Assembly (NCBI GenBank): GCA_016703535.1
Contig: JADJBV010000001.1
Span: forward strand, 4,826,001 to 4,890,000
Source of the DNA: Deltaproteobacteria bacterium
GTDB lineage: Bacteria > Myxococcota > Kuafuiibacteriia > Kuafuiibacteriales > Kuafuiibacteriaceae
DNA: 64,000 bases
Direction of reading: 5' to 3'
Shown: positions 44,750 to 52,728 of the stretch, piece by piece
How the letters are laid out: the number at the start of each line of letters is the position of its first letter
Numbering within the stretch: position 1 is the first letter of the stretch
Program-made: the position numbers and the translations under genes
The notes under the pieces: generated by a model
Told to the model about the DNA's origin: nothing
The model's input: only the letters and a program-made list of their open reading frames with translations
The model's database searches: none

Positions 44750-45253
44750 GTGTCTCCCGATCCTGCTACTCCCACCTACATGCAGCACGCGGGGGTTCAG
44801 ATCGACACTCCACCTGACTTCGAGATCGAACAGGCGATGATCTCCTTCCGCGGGCCTGCGCCCACCACCATCGAGGCCAGAGCGCTGCAACGACAGACGG
44901 TGATCCGGCCCAGCTTGATCGTCAATCGCCGAGACGTCGGCCCCGACGCGACCCTCGGCATCTTGGCCGGCGAGGTCACTGCCGAGCTGGTCAGCACCAT
45001 CGACGGCCTCTCCGCGTTGGCGACGGAGGCCTTCGCCTACGCGGACGGTGAGCCCGGGGTCATCGTCAGCTTTGACTTCGCCGCCCCCGGAGTCGGTACC
45101 GCCCGCCAGTACCACGCGGTCCGCCTCGACGGCCGCTTCCTCACCACCGTGACCTTGACCATCGACAAGCTCACTTTGACCGAGCCGATCAAAGCCAAGT
45201 GGCTCGGCCTGCTCTCGTCCGTCGTTCGCGCCGGAGATGGAGGCATTTCATGA
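44750..45253 (+). CDS. DcrB/DUF1795-like small protein (tentative)
   Basis: The protein has 167 residues from GTG 44750; ATG 44780 (157 residues) is possible and neither has a strong ribosome site. The sequence MQHAGVQIDTPPDFEIEQAMISFRGP...VNRRDVGPDATLGILAGEV...GEPGVIVSFDFAAPG...RQYHAVRLDGRFLTTVTLTI resembles the DcrB/DUF1795 and PsbP-like beta-alpha fold. Some members act as chaperones for type VI secretion effectors. Its stop overlaps the ATG of the peroxidase-like gene, so the two products are probably partners. The family assignment is weak. Confidence 0.45.
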   Translation: MSPDPATPTYMQHAGVQIDTPPDFEIEQAMISFRGPAPTTIEARALQRQTVIRPSLIVNRRDVGPDATLGILAGEVTAELVSTIDGLSALATEAFAYADGEPGVIVSFDFAAPGVGTARQYHAVRLDGRFLTTVTLTIDKLTLTEPIKAKWLGLLSSVVRAGDGGIS

Positions 45254-46110
45254 ACCGCATCACCTCGGGCACGCCCAACTACCAGCCGGGCACCTTCGAC
45301 AAGGAGCTCCTCGCCAAGATCCCCTGTCCTAACCTGCGGACCTTGGCCAACGAAGGTTGGCTGAAGATCGATCAGGACGGCTACGTCGACCTGGACCACC
45401 TCCACAACGTGCTGGGCCGGGTGGGGACGACAGGGCTGCCGCAAAAGGTCCTGGTCGGGGGCGCTCAAAAGGCCACCGCCGAATACGTGGCCCAGCAGCT
45501 CGGCGAGATGGCGACCGGCAAGTTCAACATCTTCCAGCTCCGGGGCTCCAACCTAGACCACCCGGGCGATACGCGGATCTTGCGCGAGAACGTCGATCCG
45601 ACGCGCCTGGACTGGATGCTCTCCTTCGCCAACCCCAATCAACGGATCGGGAACAAGGAGATGGCGACCATCCAAAAGATCGCCGCCAAAGAAGAACCCA
45701 CCAAACTCTTCGATCGGATCCTGGGCGTCGCCGAACTCGGCGCCTTGGTCGCGATCTACGGGACCAAAGACGCCAACGGCTATCGCTCGATCAGCGCCGA
45801 AGGTGTACGCAGCCTGTACGAAAAGGCGCGCTTCCCCGAGGAGTGGAAGGCCAAGTTGGTCCAGACCACCGAAGGCCCGGCCAACGCCGACAAGGTGGGG
45901 CTCTTCAAGTTGGTGGGCGCTTTGATCGACATCGCTTATCGCCAAGCGACCACCACCGTCGGGCAGGCCCGGATGGGCGCGGACCTGGCCTTCGGGCGCG
46001 AACGGCACCTCGACGACAGCTCAGCGGCGGGGCTGAAGACCAGCATGTGCCCATTTTTGGGCGCAAAGCCGGCCCCAAAAAACCAGACCGATCAGATCCA
46101 CGGCGGCTAG
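45250..46110 (+). CDS. Heme-thiolate (family 2) peroxidase-like protein
   Basis: The protein has 286 residues, coupled by ATGA to the DcrB-like gene. It contains IPCPNLRTLANEGWLKIDQDGYVDLDHL: the PCP motif (residues 25-27) followed by LANxGxL is the signature of chloroperoxidase/unspecific peroxygenases, where the Cys ligates heme. FQLRGSNLDHPGDTRIL sits where the fungal enzymes have their EHDxSLxR acid region. No signal peptide is seen, unlike the secreted fungal enzymes. A peroxidase or peroxygenase activity is inferred; the acid-base residue differs, so activity is uncertain. Confidence 0.65.
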   Translation: MNRITSGTPNYQPGTFDKELLAKIPCPNLRTLANEGWLKIDQDGYVDLDHLHNVLGRVGTTGLPQKVLVGGAQKATAEYVAQQLGEMATGKFNIFQLRGSNLDHPGDTRILRENVDPTRLDWMLSFANPNQRIGNKEMATIQKIAAKEEPTKLFDRILGVAELGALVAIYGTKDANGYRSISAEGVRSLYEKARFPEEWKAKLVQTTEGPANADKVGLFKLVGALIDIAYRQATTTVGQARMGADLAFGRERHLDDSSAAGLKTSMCPFLGAKPAPKNQTDQIHGG

Positions 46111-46159
46111 AGCGCTCCGCAGGCGGGGCGACACCCGCGGAGCGCTCGAGCCCCAGCCT

Positions 46160-47485
46160 TCAGAGGGGCCGACCCCGCTCGTCGAACAGCCCGGCGAGGC
46201 CACGGGGGTTGTTGCGGCCGGACTGGTTGGCGAGGGGCTGGAGCACCCCCATCGGGCGATCCGCGATCTCACCCACCAAGGGCTTGAGGGCGAAGGGCAA
46301 AGGGCTGTTGTCGGGCTCAGGCTCGACGCTGATCACCGCCGTCAAGCCCGGCAGGAACATGGCCGGGTCGATGAAGTCTTGCCCGGGGAACGGCGGGGTG
46401 TTTTCGGGGCCGGCCGCCGGACCACCTCGGTCCTGATCGGCACCGGCGGCGTTCAAGAAGCGGCCGGTGGAGACCGGGCCGTTCGGTCCGGCCACCCAAC
46501 CTTCGTAGACCCAACCCTCCGGCAAAGTCGGCAGGTCCAAAGACGGCCCGGGGCCGGCCGTGGGGTCCACGAACCAGATGCCGTAGGCCGCGTCGTCGGC
46601 GGCCGCGCTGCTGGGCGTGCCCAAGATGAACTGGCCCTTGGCGCTGCCAAATCCCTGGCCGAAGGCGGCGGGGTGTTGAACCGACAAGGTGGACAAGCTG
46701 GCGCTGAAGTCACCGGCCAACACGTGGGTCGCGGCCGGGGCCGGGTCGTCGCCGAACGCGGGCTCGACCGTGAGCACGAAGGTGGTGCTTTCTTTGGCGA
46801 CCTCGAGCGGGACCTCGAAGGAGAAGCTCTCGTCGCCTTGGCGAACGTCAAACCGCCCGCTGGTGATCGGTCCGTTGGGGGTGATCAACCAACCTTCGTA
46901 GACGTAGTCGGGGCCCACCGGCTCAAGACCGATGATGCGCAACGCCAACTCGGCTTGAGTCGGGGCCGGGCGCAGGCCACACCAGACGTTGCTGCCGCTG
47001 CGTTCGCAGAGGAAGCGACCGGACTGAAACTGCTGGGCAGCGTTCGGGCTGCGGCCCTGGGCGGCGGCCAAGGCGCCGAAAAGTTCGCTGGCGCCAGCGC
47101 CAAAACGACGGCCGTGGATCGTCACCAAAAATCCATCGGTGCGGGTAGTGGCGGAGGTGTCTACGACCTGGCAGTAGTCACCTTCGGTCCGGGAGAGGCA
47201 CCCGACGTAGGTGCCCAGGCGGAGCTCGGACCCGCCGTCGTTGCTGCTCTCGAAGCCGGCAGCGCCCAAGAGATCGAACAACTCGGTGGCGGCGGCTCCG
47301 GTCAGATCCACCACCCGACCACCACGAATCGTTCGGATCCGCACCTCACCACTTCCCTGGGCACCGGCGGCGGTCGCCGCGTCCACCTGGACGTTTTCTG
47401 GGGCCTCGTCGCTGGTGACGTCGCCGCCGCAGCCGGCCAAATAGAGGGCCGTGCCCATCGTTCCTAGCCAAAACCTGGTCTTCAT
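46160..47485 (-). CDS. Lipoprotein with duplicated RskA-type (YEGW) domain
   Basis: ATG 47485 gives signal MKTRFWLGTMGTALYLAGCGG (441 residues). The N-terminal third contains four Cys (GCLS...YCQ...LCERSGSNVWCG) in a possible disulfide domain. Two later segments share a pattern: YEGWLITPNGPITSGRF (about 197) and YEGWVAGPNGPVSTGRF (about 330), each followed by a strand-rich unit with LTVEP or ISVEPEPDNSP. This is like the C-terminal domain of anti-sigma factor RskA. No sigma factor gene is nearby. It is divergent from a LysR regulator 105 bp away, a likely controller. Confidence 0.7.
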   Translation of the reverse strand: MKTRFWLGTMGTALYLAGCGGDVTSDEAPENVQVDAATAAGAQGSGEVRIRTIRGGRVVDLTGAAATELFDLLGAAGFESSNDGGSELRLGTYVGCLSRTEGDYCQVVDTSATTRTDGFLVTIHGRRFGAGASELFGALAAAQGRSPNAAQQFQSGRFLCERSGSNVWCGLRPAPTQAELALRIIGLEPVGPDYVYEGWLITPNGPITSGRFDVRQGDESFSFEVPLEVAKESTTFVLTVEPAFGDDPAPAATHVLAGDFSASLSTLSVQHPAAFGQGFGSAKGQFILGTPSSAAADDAAYGIWFVDPTAGPGPSLDLPTLPEGWVYEGWVAGPNGPVSTGRFLNAAGADQDRGGPAAGPENTPPFPGQDFIDPAMFLPGLTAVISVEPEPDNSPLPFALKPLVGEIADRPMGVLQPLANQSGRNNPRGLAGLFDERGRPL

Positions 47486-47590
47486 CGCTCCGAATCCTCC
47501 CGAGCAACCGCTCGCCCGGGCATCCTGAGCGGGAGCAATCGTTACATCCATCGCAAAGATCTGTAGAGTTCATTGCATGGAGATCAACGA
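47486..47590. promoter_or_regulatory. Divergent promoter between RskA-like lipoprotein and lysR
   Basis: 105 bp between divergent starts. LysR proteins typically bind such spacers to control the divergent gene and themselves. No exact T-N11-A box could be fixed with confidence. Confidence 0.35.
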
Positions 47591-48643
47591 TTGATCGACC
47601 CGCTCCTCCGGCTCTCCCTGGTCTGGACGTGGATCCCGGCCTTCCGGGTGGTGGCCGAACTTCAGCACCTGCCTTCGGCCGCCGAACGGCTGCACGTGAG
47701 CCCCTCGGCGTTGTCCCGTTCGATCCAGTTGTTGCAGAACCGCTTGGGCGTACGCCTCTTCGAGCGACGAGGGCGCAACCTTAGGCTCAACGATCAAGGA
47801 GAGCTGCTGCTGGCCGAGGTGAGGCGGGCGATGCGCCTCCTCGACGACGGGATGGCCCGGGCCCAGCGGACCGAGTTGAGCGGTAAACTCCGCGTCATGG
47901 GCTCCGGTCCCTTCGCCTCCCTGTTGTTGCTCCCCGCCATCGCCGAACTTCGGCGTCGTTCACCGGGCCTGGTGCCAGAGGTCTTGCCAGGGGCACCCAA
48001 CCTTGCGGTCCCTCAGCTCCTCGCGGGCGCCTTGGACTTGGTGATCGGGATCAGCGCCACCCCACACCCCGAGCTGGAGACCTTGGCGCTCCTCGACTTC
48101 GACTATGGCGTTTATTGTGGGGAGGGCCACCCACTCCACCGTCAGCGGAAGGTCAGCCCAGCGGACCTGTTGGCCCATGACTTCGCGGGGCCGCCGGAGG
48201 GAGAAAGCGACGGATGGCCACCCCAGGTGCATCGGAGGGTCGGGGTTCGTTTGGGGCAACTTCGCTTGGGGTTGGAGCTCTGCGCCATCGGCGGCTGTCT
48301 GGCGTTGTTGCCCGTACCGATCGCCGAAAGTTATTTGGGCCCGGGTTCCTTGCGACGGCTCCCGTTCCCCGGTCTGCCGAAGGGCAAGTTGTTCGCGACC
48401 CGGAGGAGACCGCTGAAGGACCAAGACAAAGTGGATGGGCTCCTGCAGGAGGTCCTCCGGGTCGCCAAAGGGCTGACCCCTGAGCGGGTACCCTCTCGAA
48501 CTCAGGTGCCGCCTGGCCCACGCCGCCCCGTGCCCAGGGAAACGCCGCCCGAGAGGACAAAGGCCAAGGCGTCGGTCGCCGGTAAGTCGAGGGGGCGGAT
48601 CCGCTCTCGTGGCACCACGATCATCAAGCCCGAGAAGTTGTAG
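47591..48643 (+). CDS. LysR-family transcriptional regulator
   Basis: TTG 47591 (GGAG 8 nt upstream) is preferred to TTG 47573; 350 residues. The N-terminal winged helix (FRVVAELQHLPSAAERLHVSPSALSRSIQLLQNRLGVRLFERRGRNLRLNDQG) is standard LysR. The effector domain follows, with LRVMGSGPFASLLLLPAIAELRRR and DLVIGI. The usual protein would end near residue 300; here about 50 extra basic/Pro-rich residues run antisense over the DUF502 gene. It probably regulates the divergent RskA-like lipoprotein. Confidence 0.9.
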   Translation: MIDPLLRLSLVWTWIPAFRVVAELQHLPSAAERLHVSPSALSRSIQLLQNRLGVRLFERRGRNLRLNDQGELLLAEVRRAMRLLDDGMARAQRTELSGKLRVMGSGPFASLLLLPAIAELRRRSPGLVPEVLPGAPNLAVPQLLAGALDLVIGISATPHPELETLALLDFDYGVYCGEGHPLHRQRKVSPADLLAHDFAGPPEGESDGWPPQVHRRVGVRLGQLRLGLELCAIGGCLALLPVPIAESYLGPGSLRRLPFPGLPKGKLFATRRRPLKDQDKVDGLLQEVLRVAKGLTPERVPSRTQVPPGPRRPVPRETPPERTKAKASVAGKSRGRIRSRGTTIIKPEKL

Positions 48644-49068
48644 GACTGAGGCAAGTAGACCGAGACCAGGTCGGGTCGGCCGATCAAGTCCAGCGAAGGT
48701 CGGGTGATGAAGCCGATGGCCTGGGCGTTGCCGCCGAAGAGCTCCACCAACACCGGCTGATCGAAGCGACGTTCATCGCTGACGAAGGCGCCGAGCAGAT
48801 CTCGCACCGCGCCGTAGAGCAACTTCACGAAGGGGACCCGGCTGAAGAGGCCGTCCAAACCTCGCTGCATGCGACCCGCGAAGAAGCTGGACGCCAAAAA
48901 GCCGGCCAGGACCGTGAGGCCAAAGAGCAGCAGGAATCCCAAGCCGGGGATCGGGATCCCGAGCCACCCATCGATGGCCAAAAACAGCGAGACGAACACG
49001 TAGATGGTCACCGAGACCGGCACCAAGAGCAGCAGCCCCTGGAGGAACCAATTGACGACCCGCTTCAT
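48502..49068 (-). CDS. DUF502 family membrane protein
   Basis: The protein has 188 residues with two transmembrane helices (about 8-30 and 43-65). VNWFLQGLLLLVPVSVTIYVF, GRMQRGLDGLFSRVPFVKLLYGAVRDLLGAF and IGFITRP...VYLPQSYNFSGLMIVVPRERIRPLD match the DUF502 pattern. Function unknown in bacteria; a plant relative is linked to vesicle traffic. Its 3' end overlaps the lysR 3' end by 142 bp. Confidence 0.88.
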   Translation of the reverse strand: MKRVVNWFLQGLLLLVPVSVTIYVFVSLFLAIDGWLGIPIPGLGFLLLFGLTVLAGFLASSFFAGRMQRGLDGLFSRVPFVKLLYGAVRDLLGAFVSDERRFDQPVLVELFGGNAQAIGFITRPSLDLIGRPDLVSVYLPQSYNFSGLMIVVPRERIRPLDLPATDALAFVLSGGVSLGTGRRGPGGT

Positions 49069-49096
49069 GGGGCGGAGCTTCGGCGCTCCTGCGGGA

Positions 49097-49684
49097 TCAG
49101 TCCACCGGCCTTTCAGGGGGTCGAGGCAAGCGCCCCCGCCGACAACGCCGCGGCGCCGGGGGCCCGTCGAGGCGGGTCACCAAGACCCCGGCGTATTCGT
49201 CGGCGTGGTCGGCCAAATAGGGGCGGAGCTCCAGCTCGGCCACCTCACCGGCGTGGTGATCCCCGGCGATCATCCTCCCTTCACCCGCGTAGAGCGCCAG
49301 GTGCCACACCCAAACCGGGCGGCCCCCCAAAACTCCGATCGCCGGCTCCTTGGGGTTCTCGGAGTAGCCCACCATCCACAACACGTCCCCCGGTCGCAGC
49401 ACCTGGAGATCCAGCTCGGCGGTGAGGGTGGGTTGCAGGATCGCGCGGCCGAGCTCCCCGCCCAGGATGGACTCGGTCGGGAACACCGAAAAAGACCGCC
49501 AGGCGCAGGGCCCAAGACGTTCTACTGAATAGAAGACGAGGCCCTGGCAATCCAGTCCGTCGTCGGGGCCTCGCATCCGGCCGCCGAGCCGATAGGGCAC
49601 CCCCAAAACCTCTCGCGCCGATCGCACCAGCCTTGGTCCCGGGTCGGGAACCGCCAGGAGGAGGCCCAAGGTCAACGCCAACAT
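49097..49684 (-). CDS. NlpC/P60-like cysteine peptidase
   Basis: The protein has 195 residues with a short signal-like start (MLALTLGLLLAVPD). GVPYRLGG, then GLDCQGLVFYSVERLG (catalytic Cys 46) and VWHLALYAGEGRMI (catalytic His) follow the NlpC/P60 order. The family cleaves peptidoglycan peptides or related amide bonds. It lies 28 bp upstream of DUF502 on the same strand and may be cotranscribed. Confidence 0.78.
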   Translation of the reverse strand: MLALTLGLLLAVPDPGPRLVRSAREVLGVPYRLGGRMRGPDDGLDCQGLVFYSVERLGPCAWRSFSVFPTESILGGELGRAILQPTLTAELDLQVLRPGDVLWMVGYSENPKEPAIGVLGGRPVWVWHLALYAGEGRMIAGDHHAGEVAELELRPYLADHADEYAGVLVTRLDGPPAPRRCRRGRLPRPPERPVD

Positions 49685-49819
49685 CCCCGGTGAACGCCCC
49701 GCCCCTGGGGGACCCTGCCCTTGGGGCGGTGGTCATCGATGGTTTTCCGGTAACGCGGCGCAGCAACTGGGATTTGTGGCTACCGCCCGGTCGGTGGGTG
49801 GAGGCATGATCCACCCCCG

Positions 49820-51385
49820 ATGCGCGCCCTCTGGCTCTTGCCCCTTTGCCTCTCCCTGATCTTCGCGGCCTGCGGCGATGAAGACACCCCCGACGCGACC
49901 GTCGACTCGGGCGTGGCGACCGACGCCGGTCGAGACTCGGGCCCCAACGATACCGGCAACACCGACAGCGGCGTCGACAGCGGGACCCCGGACCTCGGCA
50001 CCGACGGGGGCGTGGGCTTGGACGCCGAACCCACCGACACCGGCACCGTGGCCAACCCTTTCCCCAACACCTCTTGCGCGGGGGTCAGCGAGTGCCTCCA
50101 GTTTGTGGTCGGGCAAGAGAACGATCTCTTGGACGCGGTCAACGATCTCCAGACCGGGACCCGGATCGTGCTCGGCGCGGGGACCTTCCGCTTCACCAAC
50201 GCGGTCACCATCCGAGACGACGCGATCACCTTCGAGGGTCAGGGCATCGACGTGACCATCTTGGACTTCGCCGGGCAGGTCGCGCAGAGCAACGGCGTCG
50301 ACGTGGTGGGGGACAACTTCACCATCGAGGGCATGACCATCACCGACTCGAAGAAGGACGCGCTGCGCATCGAAAACAGCACGAACGTCGTCATTCGCCG
50401 AGTGAAGGCTACCTGGTCGGCGGGCCCGGCCACCACCAACGGCTCCTATGGCCTGTACCCGGTGCGCTGCACCAACGTGTTGATGGAAGACTCGGAGGCC
50501 TACAACGCCTCGGACGCCGGGCTCTACGTGGGTCAGAGCATCAACGTGGTCGTGCGTCGCAACATCGCGCGCCGCAACGTCGCGGGCCTGGAGATCGAGA
50601 ACACCCAGTTCGCAGATGTGTATGAAAACCACGTCGAGGACAACTCGGGCGGGTTGTTGATCTTCGATCTGCCGGGCAACCCGGTGATCGGCCGGGACGT
50701 GAAGATCCACAACAACCAGATCATCAGCAACAACCGGCCCAACTTCGCGCCCAGCGGCACCACCGTCAGCCAGATCCCGCGAGGCACCGGCACCTTCACC
50801 TTGGCCTCCCGCCGGGTCGAGATCAGCGGCAACACCTACCAAAACAACCTGACCACCGACGTGGCGGTCCTCAGCGGCTTGGCGGTCCAAAGCTCCACCG
50901 CGGCTTGGGCGATCCCGCTGGCGATGGTGGTGGGATCCACCGTTGGCCTGGATCTGCCGAGCGGCGGTGGCGTGATCCTGAACTTCGTCACCAACGAGAT
51001 CTGGGTGCACGGCAACACCCACTCGGGCTACGGTACTTTGCCCGACAGCACCAACCAGACGGCCCGTCCCCTGGGCGCTCTGCTTGGCCTGGTCTACTTT
51101 GCCAGCGGCGGCCTCGGGCCGGTCGACGCGTTGCTCTATGACGGCATCGGCGAGGTCGTCGATCCGGACGTGGTCGTCAACAACACCAACTTCAACCACG
51201 TGTGCTTCGAGGACGAGACCGGGGCCAGCTACGCCACCCTCGACCTCCCGAAGTTGGCCGGGATCCTCGACGGCGGCCAGCGGTTGCCTTCGACCGACGA
51301 CATCTACCAGCCGGTCCTGCCCTGGGCGCCCTTCGACTGCTCCGGCTTCACCGGTGGGCCCATCCCGCCGGTGGTGTTGCCGTGA
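49820..51385 (+). CDS. Parallel beta-helix lipoprotein (TIGR03805-like)
   Basis: The protein has 521 residues with signal MRALWLLPLCLSLIFAACGD, an Asp/Gly/Thr-rich linker (about 20-75), and then right-handed beta-helix coils: GTRIVLGAGTFRF, NFTIEGMTITDSKKDALRI, TNVVIRRVKA, TNVLMEDSEAYNASDAGLYVGQS, INVVVRRNIARRNVAGLEIENT. The N/V/I ladders resemble polysaccharide-active helices, but no lyase residues are evident. Its stop overlaps the GTG of the diheme cytochrome gene. The pair matches a known conserved two-gene set of unknown function. Confidence 0.85.
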   Translation: MRALWLLPLCLSLIFAACGDEDTPDATVDSGVATDAGRDSGPNDTGNTDSGVDSGTPDLGTDGGVGLDAEPTDTGTVANPFPNTSCAGVSECLQFVVGQENDLLDAVNDLQTGTRIVLGAGTFRFTNAVTIRDDAITFEGQGIDVTILDFAGQVAQSNGVDVVGDNFTIEGMTITDSKKDALRIENSTNVVIRRVKATWSAGPATTNGSYGLYPVRCTNVLMEDSEAYNASDAGLYVGQSINVVVRRNIARRNVAGLEIENTQFADVYENHVEDNSGGLLIFDLPGNPVIGRDVKIHNNQIISNNRPNFAPSGTTVSQIPRGTGTFTLASRRVEISGNTYQNNLTTDVAVLSGLAVQSSTAAWAIPLAMVVGSTVGLDLPSGGGVILNFVTNEIWVHGNTHSGYGTLPDSTNQTARPLGALLGLVYFASGGLGPVDALLYDGIGEVVDPDVVVNNTNFNHVCFEDETGASYATLDLPKLAGILDGGQRLPSTDDIYQPVLPWAPFDCSGFTGGPIPPVVLP

Positions 51386-52638
51386 AGTCGGTCTGCTGGC
51401 TGACCGCGGCGTTGTGTTTGGCGGCCTGCAGCGAGGCTCAGCCGTCGAGGGACTCGGGGGGCCCCGGGGATCTCGGCGCGGCGGCCGACGGTGGCGCCAA
51501 TGACCTCGGCCAGAGCGATCAAGGCGTCGACGCCGGCGAACCTGACGCCGATCTTCCGGACCTCGGCCCAGCGGACACTGGCGTCTTGCCGTGGGGTGAG
51601 GTGGTGGTGGACATCAACTTGCCGCGCCCCCCAGCGTTGTTGTCGGAGTACCGGCTGGTGCGCTTGGAGAACGGCGTACTCCGCTACAACGACCGGGTCG
51701 TGCCCTACGAGTTGGCGGCGCCCCTCTTCTCCGACTACGCCATCAAAGAACGGGCGATCTGGGTGCCACCCGGGACCCAGGTCAACTATCAAGACCTGGA
51801 GGCCTTCGACTTCCCGATCGGCAGCGCGATCATCAAGAGCTTCTCGTTCGCGCCGGATCTCCGGCAGCCCGAGGTCGGGCGGCGGGTGATCGAAACGCGA
51901 GTGTTGGTGAAGTACGCCGACGGTTGGCACGCCTTGCCGTACCTGTGGCGGCCCGACGGTTCGGACGCCGACTACCACGTCCGAGGTCACGTCGAGATGG
52001 TGGACTTCATCGATCCCTTTGGAGCGCCCCGGCGCGCCACTTATTTGGTGCCGCAGAAGAACCAGTGCACCTCCTGCCACGAGCTCAGCGACGGTCAAGG
52101 CGGAACCTTCACGACCATCATTGGGCCCAAGGCCCGCTACCTGAACCGCTTGGAGCTTGGGCCCGGGCCGGCGATCAACCAGCTGGAGCGTTGGGTCGGG
52201 CTGGGGATCTTGGCGGGACTGCCGGCCCTGGATCAGGTGCCGAGTTCGGCGGCGCTGACGACCTACGGGAGCACCGTGGGGTGGACGGCCCCTGAGCTGG
52301 AGCGGGCGGCCCGGGACTACTTGGACATCAACTGCGCCCACTGCCACAACCCGCAGGCGGTCCAGGGTGTGACCTCCCAGCTCTACCTCAACGTGGACAA
52401 CACCGACGAGTTCCGCCTCGGCTACTGCAAAGAGCCTGGTTCGGCCGGATCGGGCGCCGGCGGGCGACGCTACGACATTGTCCCCGGGCACCCGGACGAC
52501 TCGATCGTGACCTATCGGATCGAAAGTGAACGGGCGGGGGAGATGATGCCGCTTCTGGGTCGCAGCTTGGCCGACACCTTTGGGACCCGAGTGGTGCGTG
52601 GGTGGATCCAGTCCCTTCCGTCTCGAAACTGCGACTAA
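51382..52638 (+). CDS. Diheme c-type cytochrome lipoprotein (SO2930/HNE_0200-like)
   Basis: GTG 51382 (GTGA overlap) gives signal MKSVCWLTAALCLAACSEA and 418 residues with an Asp-rich linker. Two heme c motifs are visible: CTSCH (about 230) and CAHCH (about 320). FSDYAIKERAIWVPPGTQV and HALPYLWRPDGSDADYH are strand blocks of the family. It would be covalently loaded with heme in the periplasm and carry electrons, perhaps to or from its beta-helix partner. The conserved pair is not biochemically assigned. Confidence 0.88.
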   Translation: MKSVCWLTAALCLAACSEAQPSRDSGGPGDLGAAADGGANDLGQSDQGVDAGEPDADLPDLGPADTGVLPWGEVVVDINLPRPPALLSEYRLVRLENGVLRYNDRVVPYELAAPLFSDYAIKERAIWVPPGTQVNYQDLEAFDFPIGSAIIKSFSFAPDLRQPEVGRRVIETRVLVKYADGWHALPYLWRPDGSDADYHVRGHVEMVDFIDPFGAPRRATYLVPQKNQCTSCHELSDGQGGTFTTIIGPKARYLNRLELGPGPAINQLERWVGLGILAGLPALDQVPSSAALTTYGSTVGWTAPELERAARDYLDINCAHCHNPQAVQGVTSQLYLNVDNTDEFRLGYCKEPGSAGSGAGGRRYDIVPGHPDDSIVTYRIESERAGEMMPLLGRSLADTFGTRVVRGWIQSLPSRNCD

Positions 52639-52728
52639 GCGTTGCATCGTTGCGATACGGTTCGCTTTTTTCGGTAGTTTTGGCAGCGCCAGGGCCTCGG
52701 CACATCCCGTGCTAACCTGGTGGCTCCG

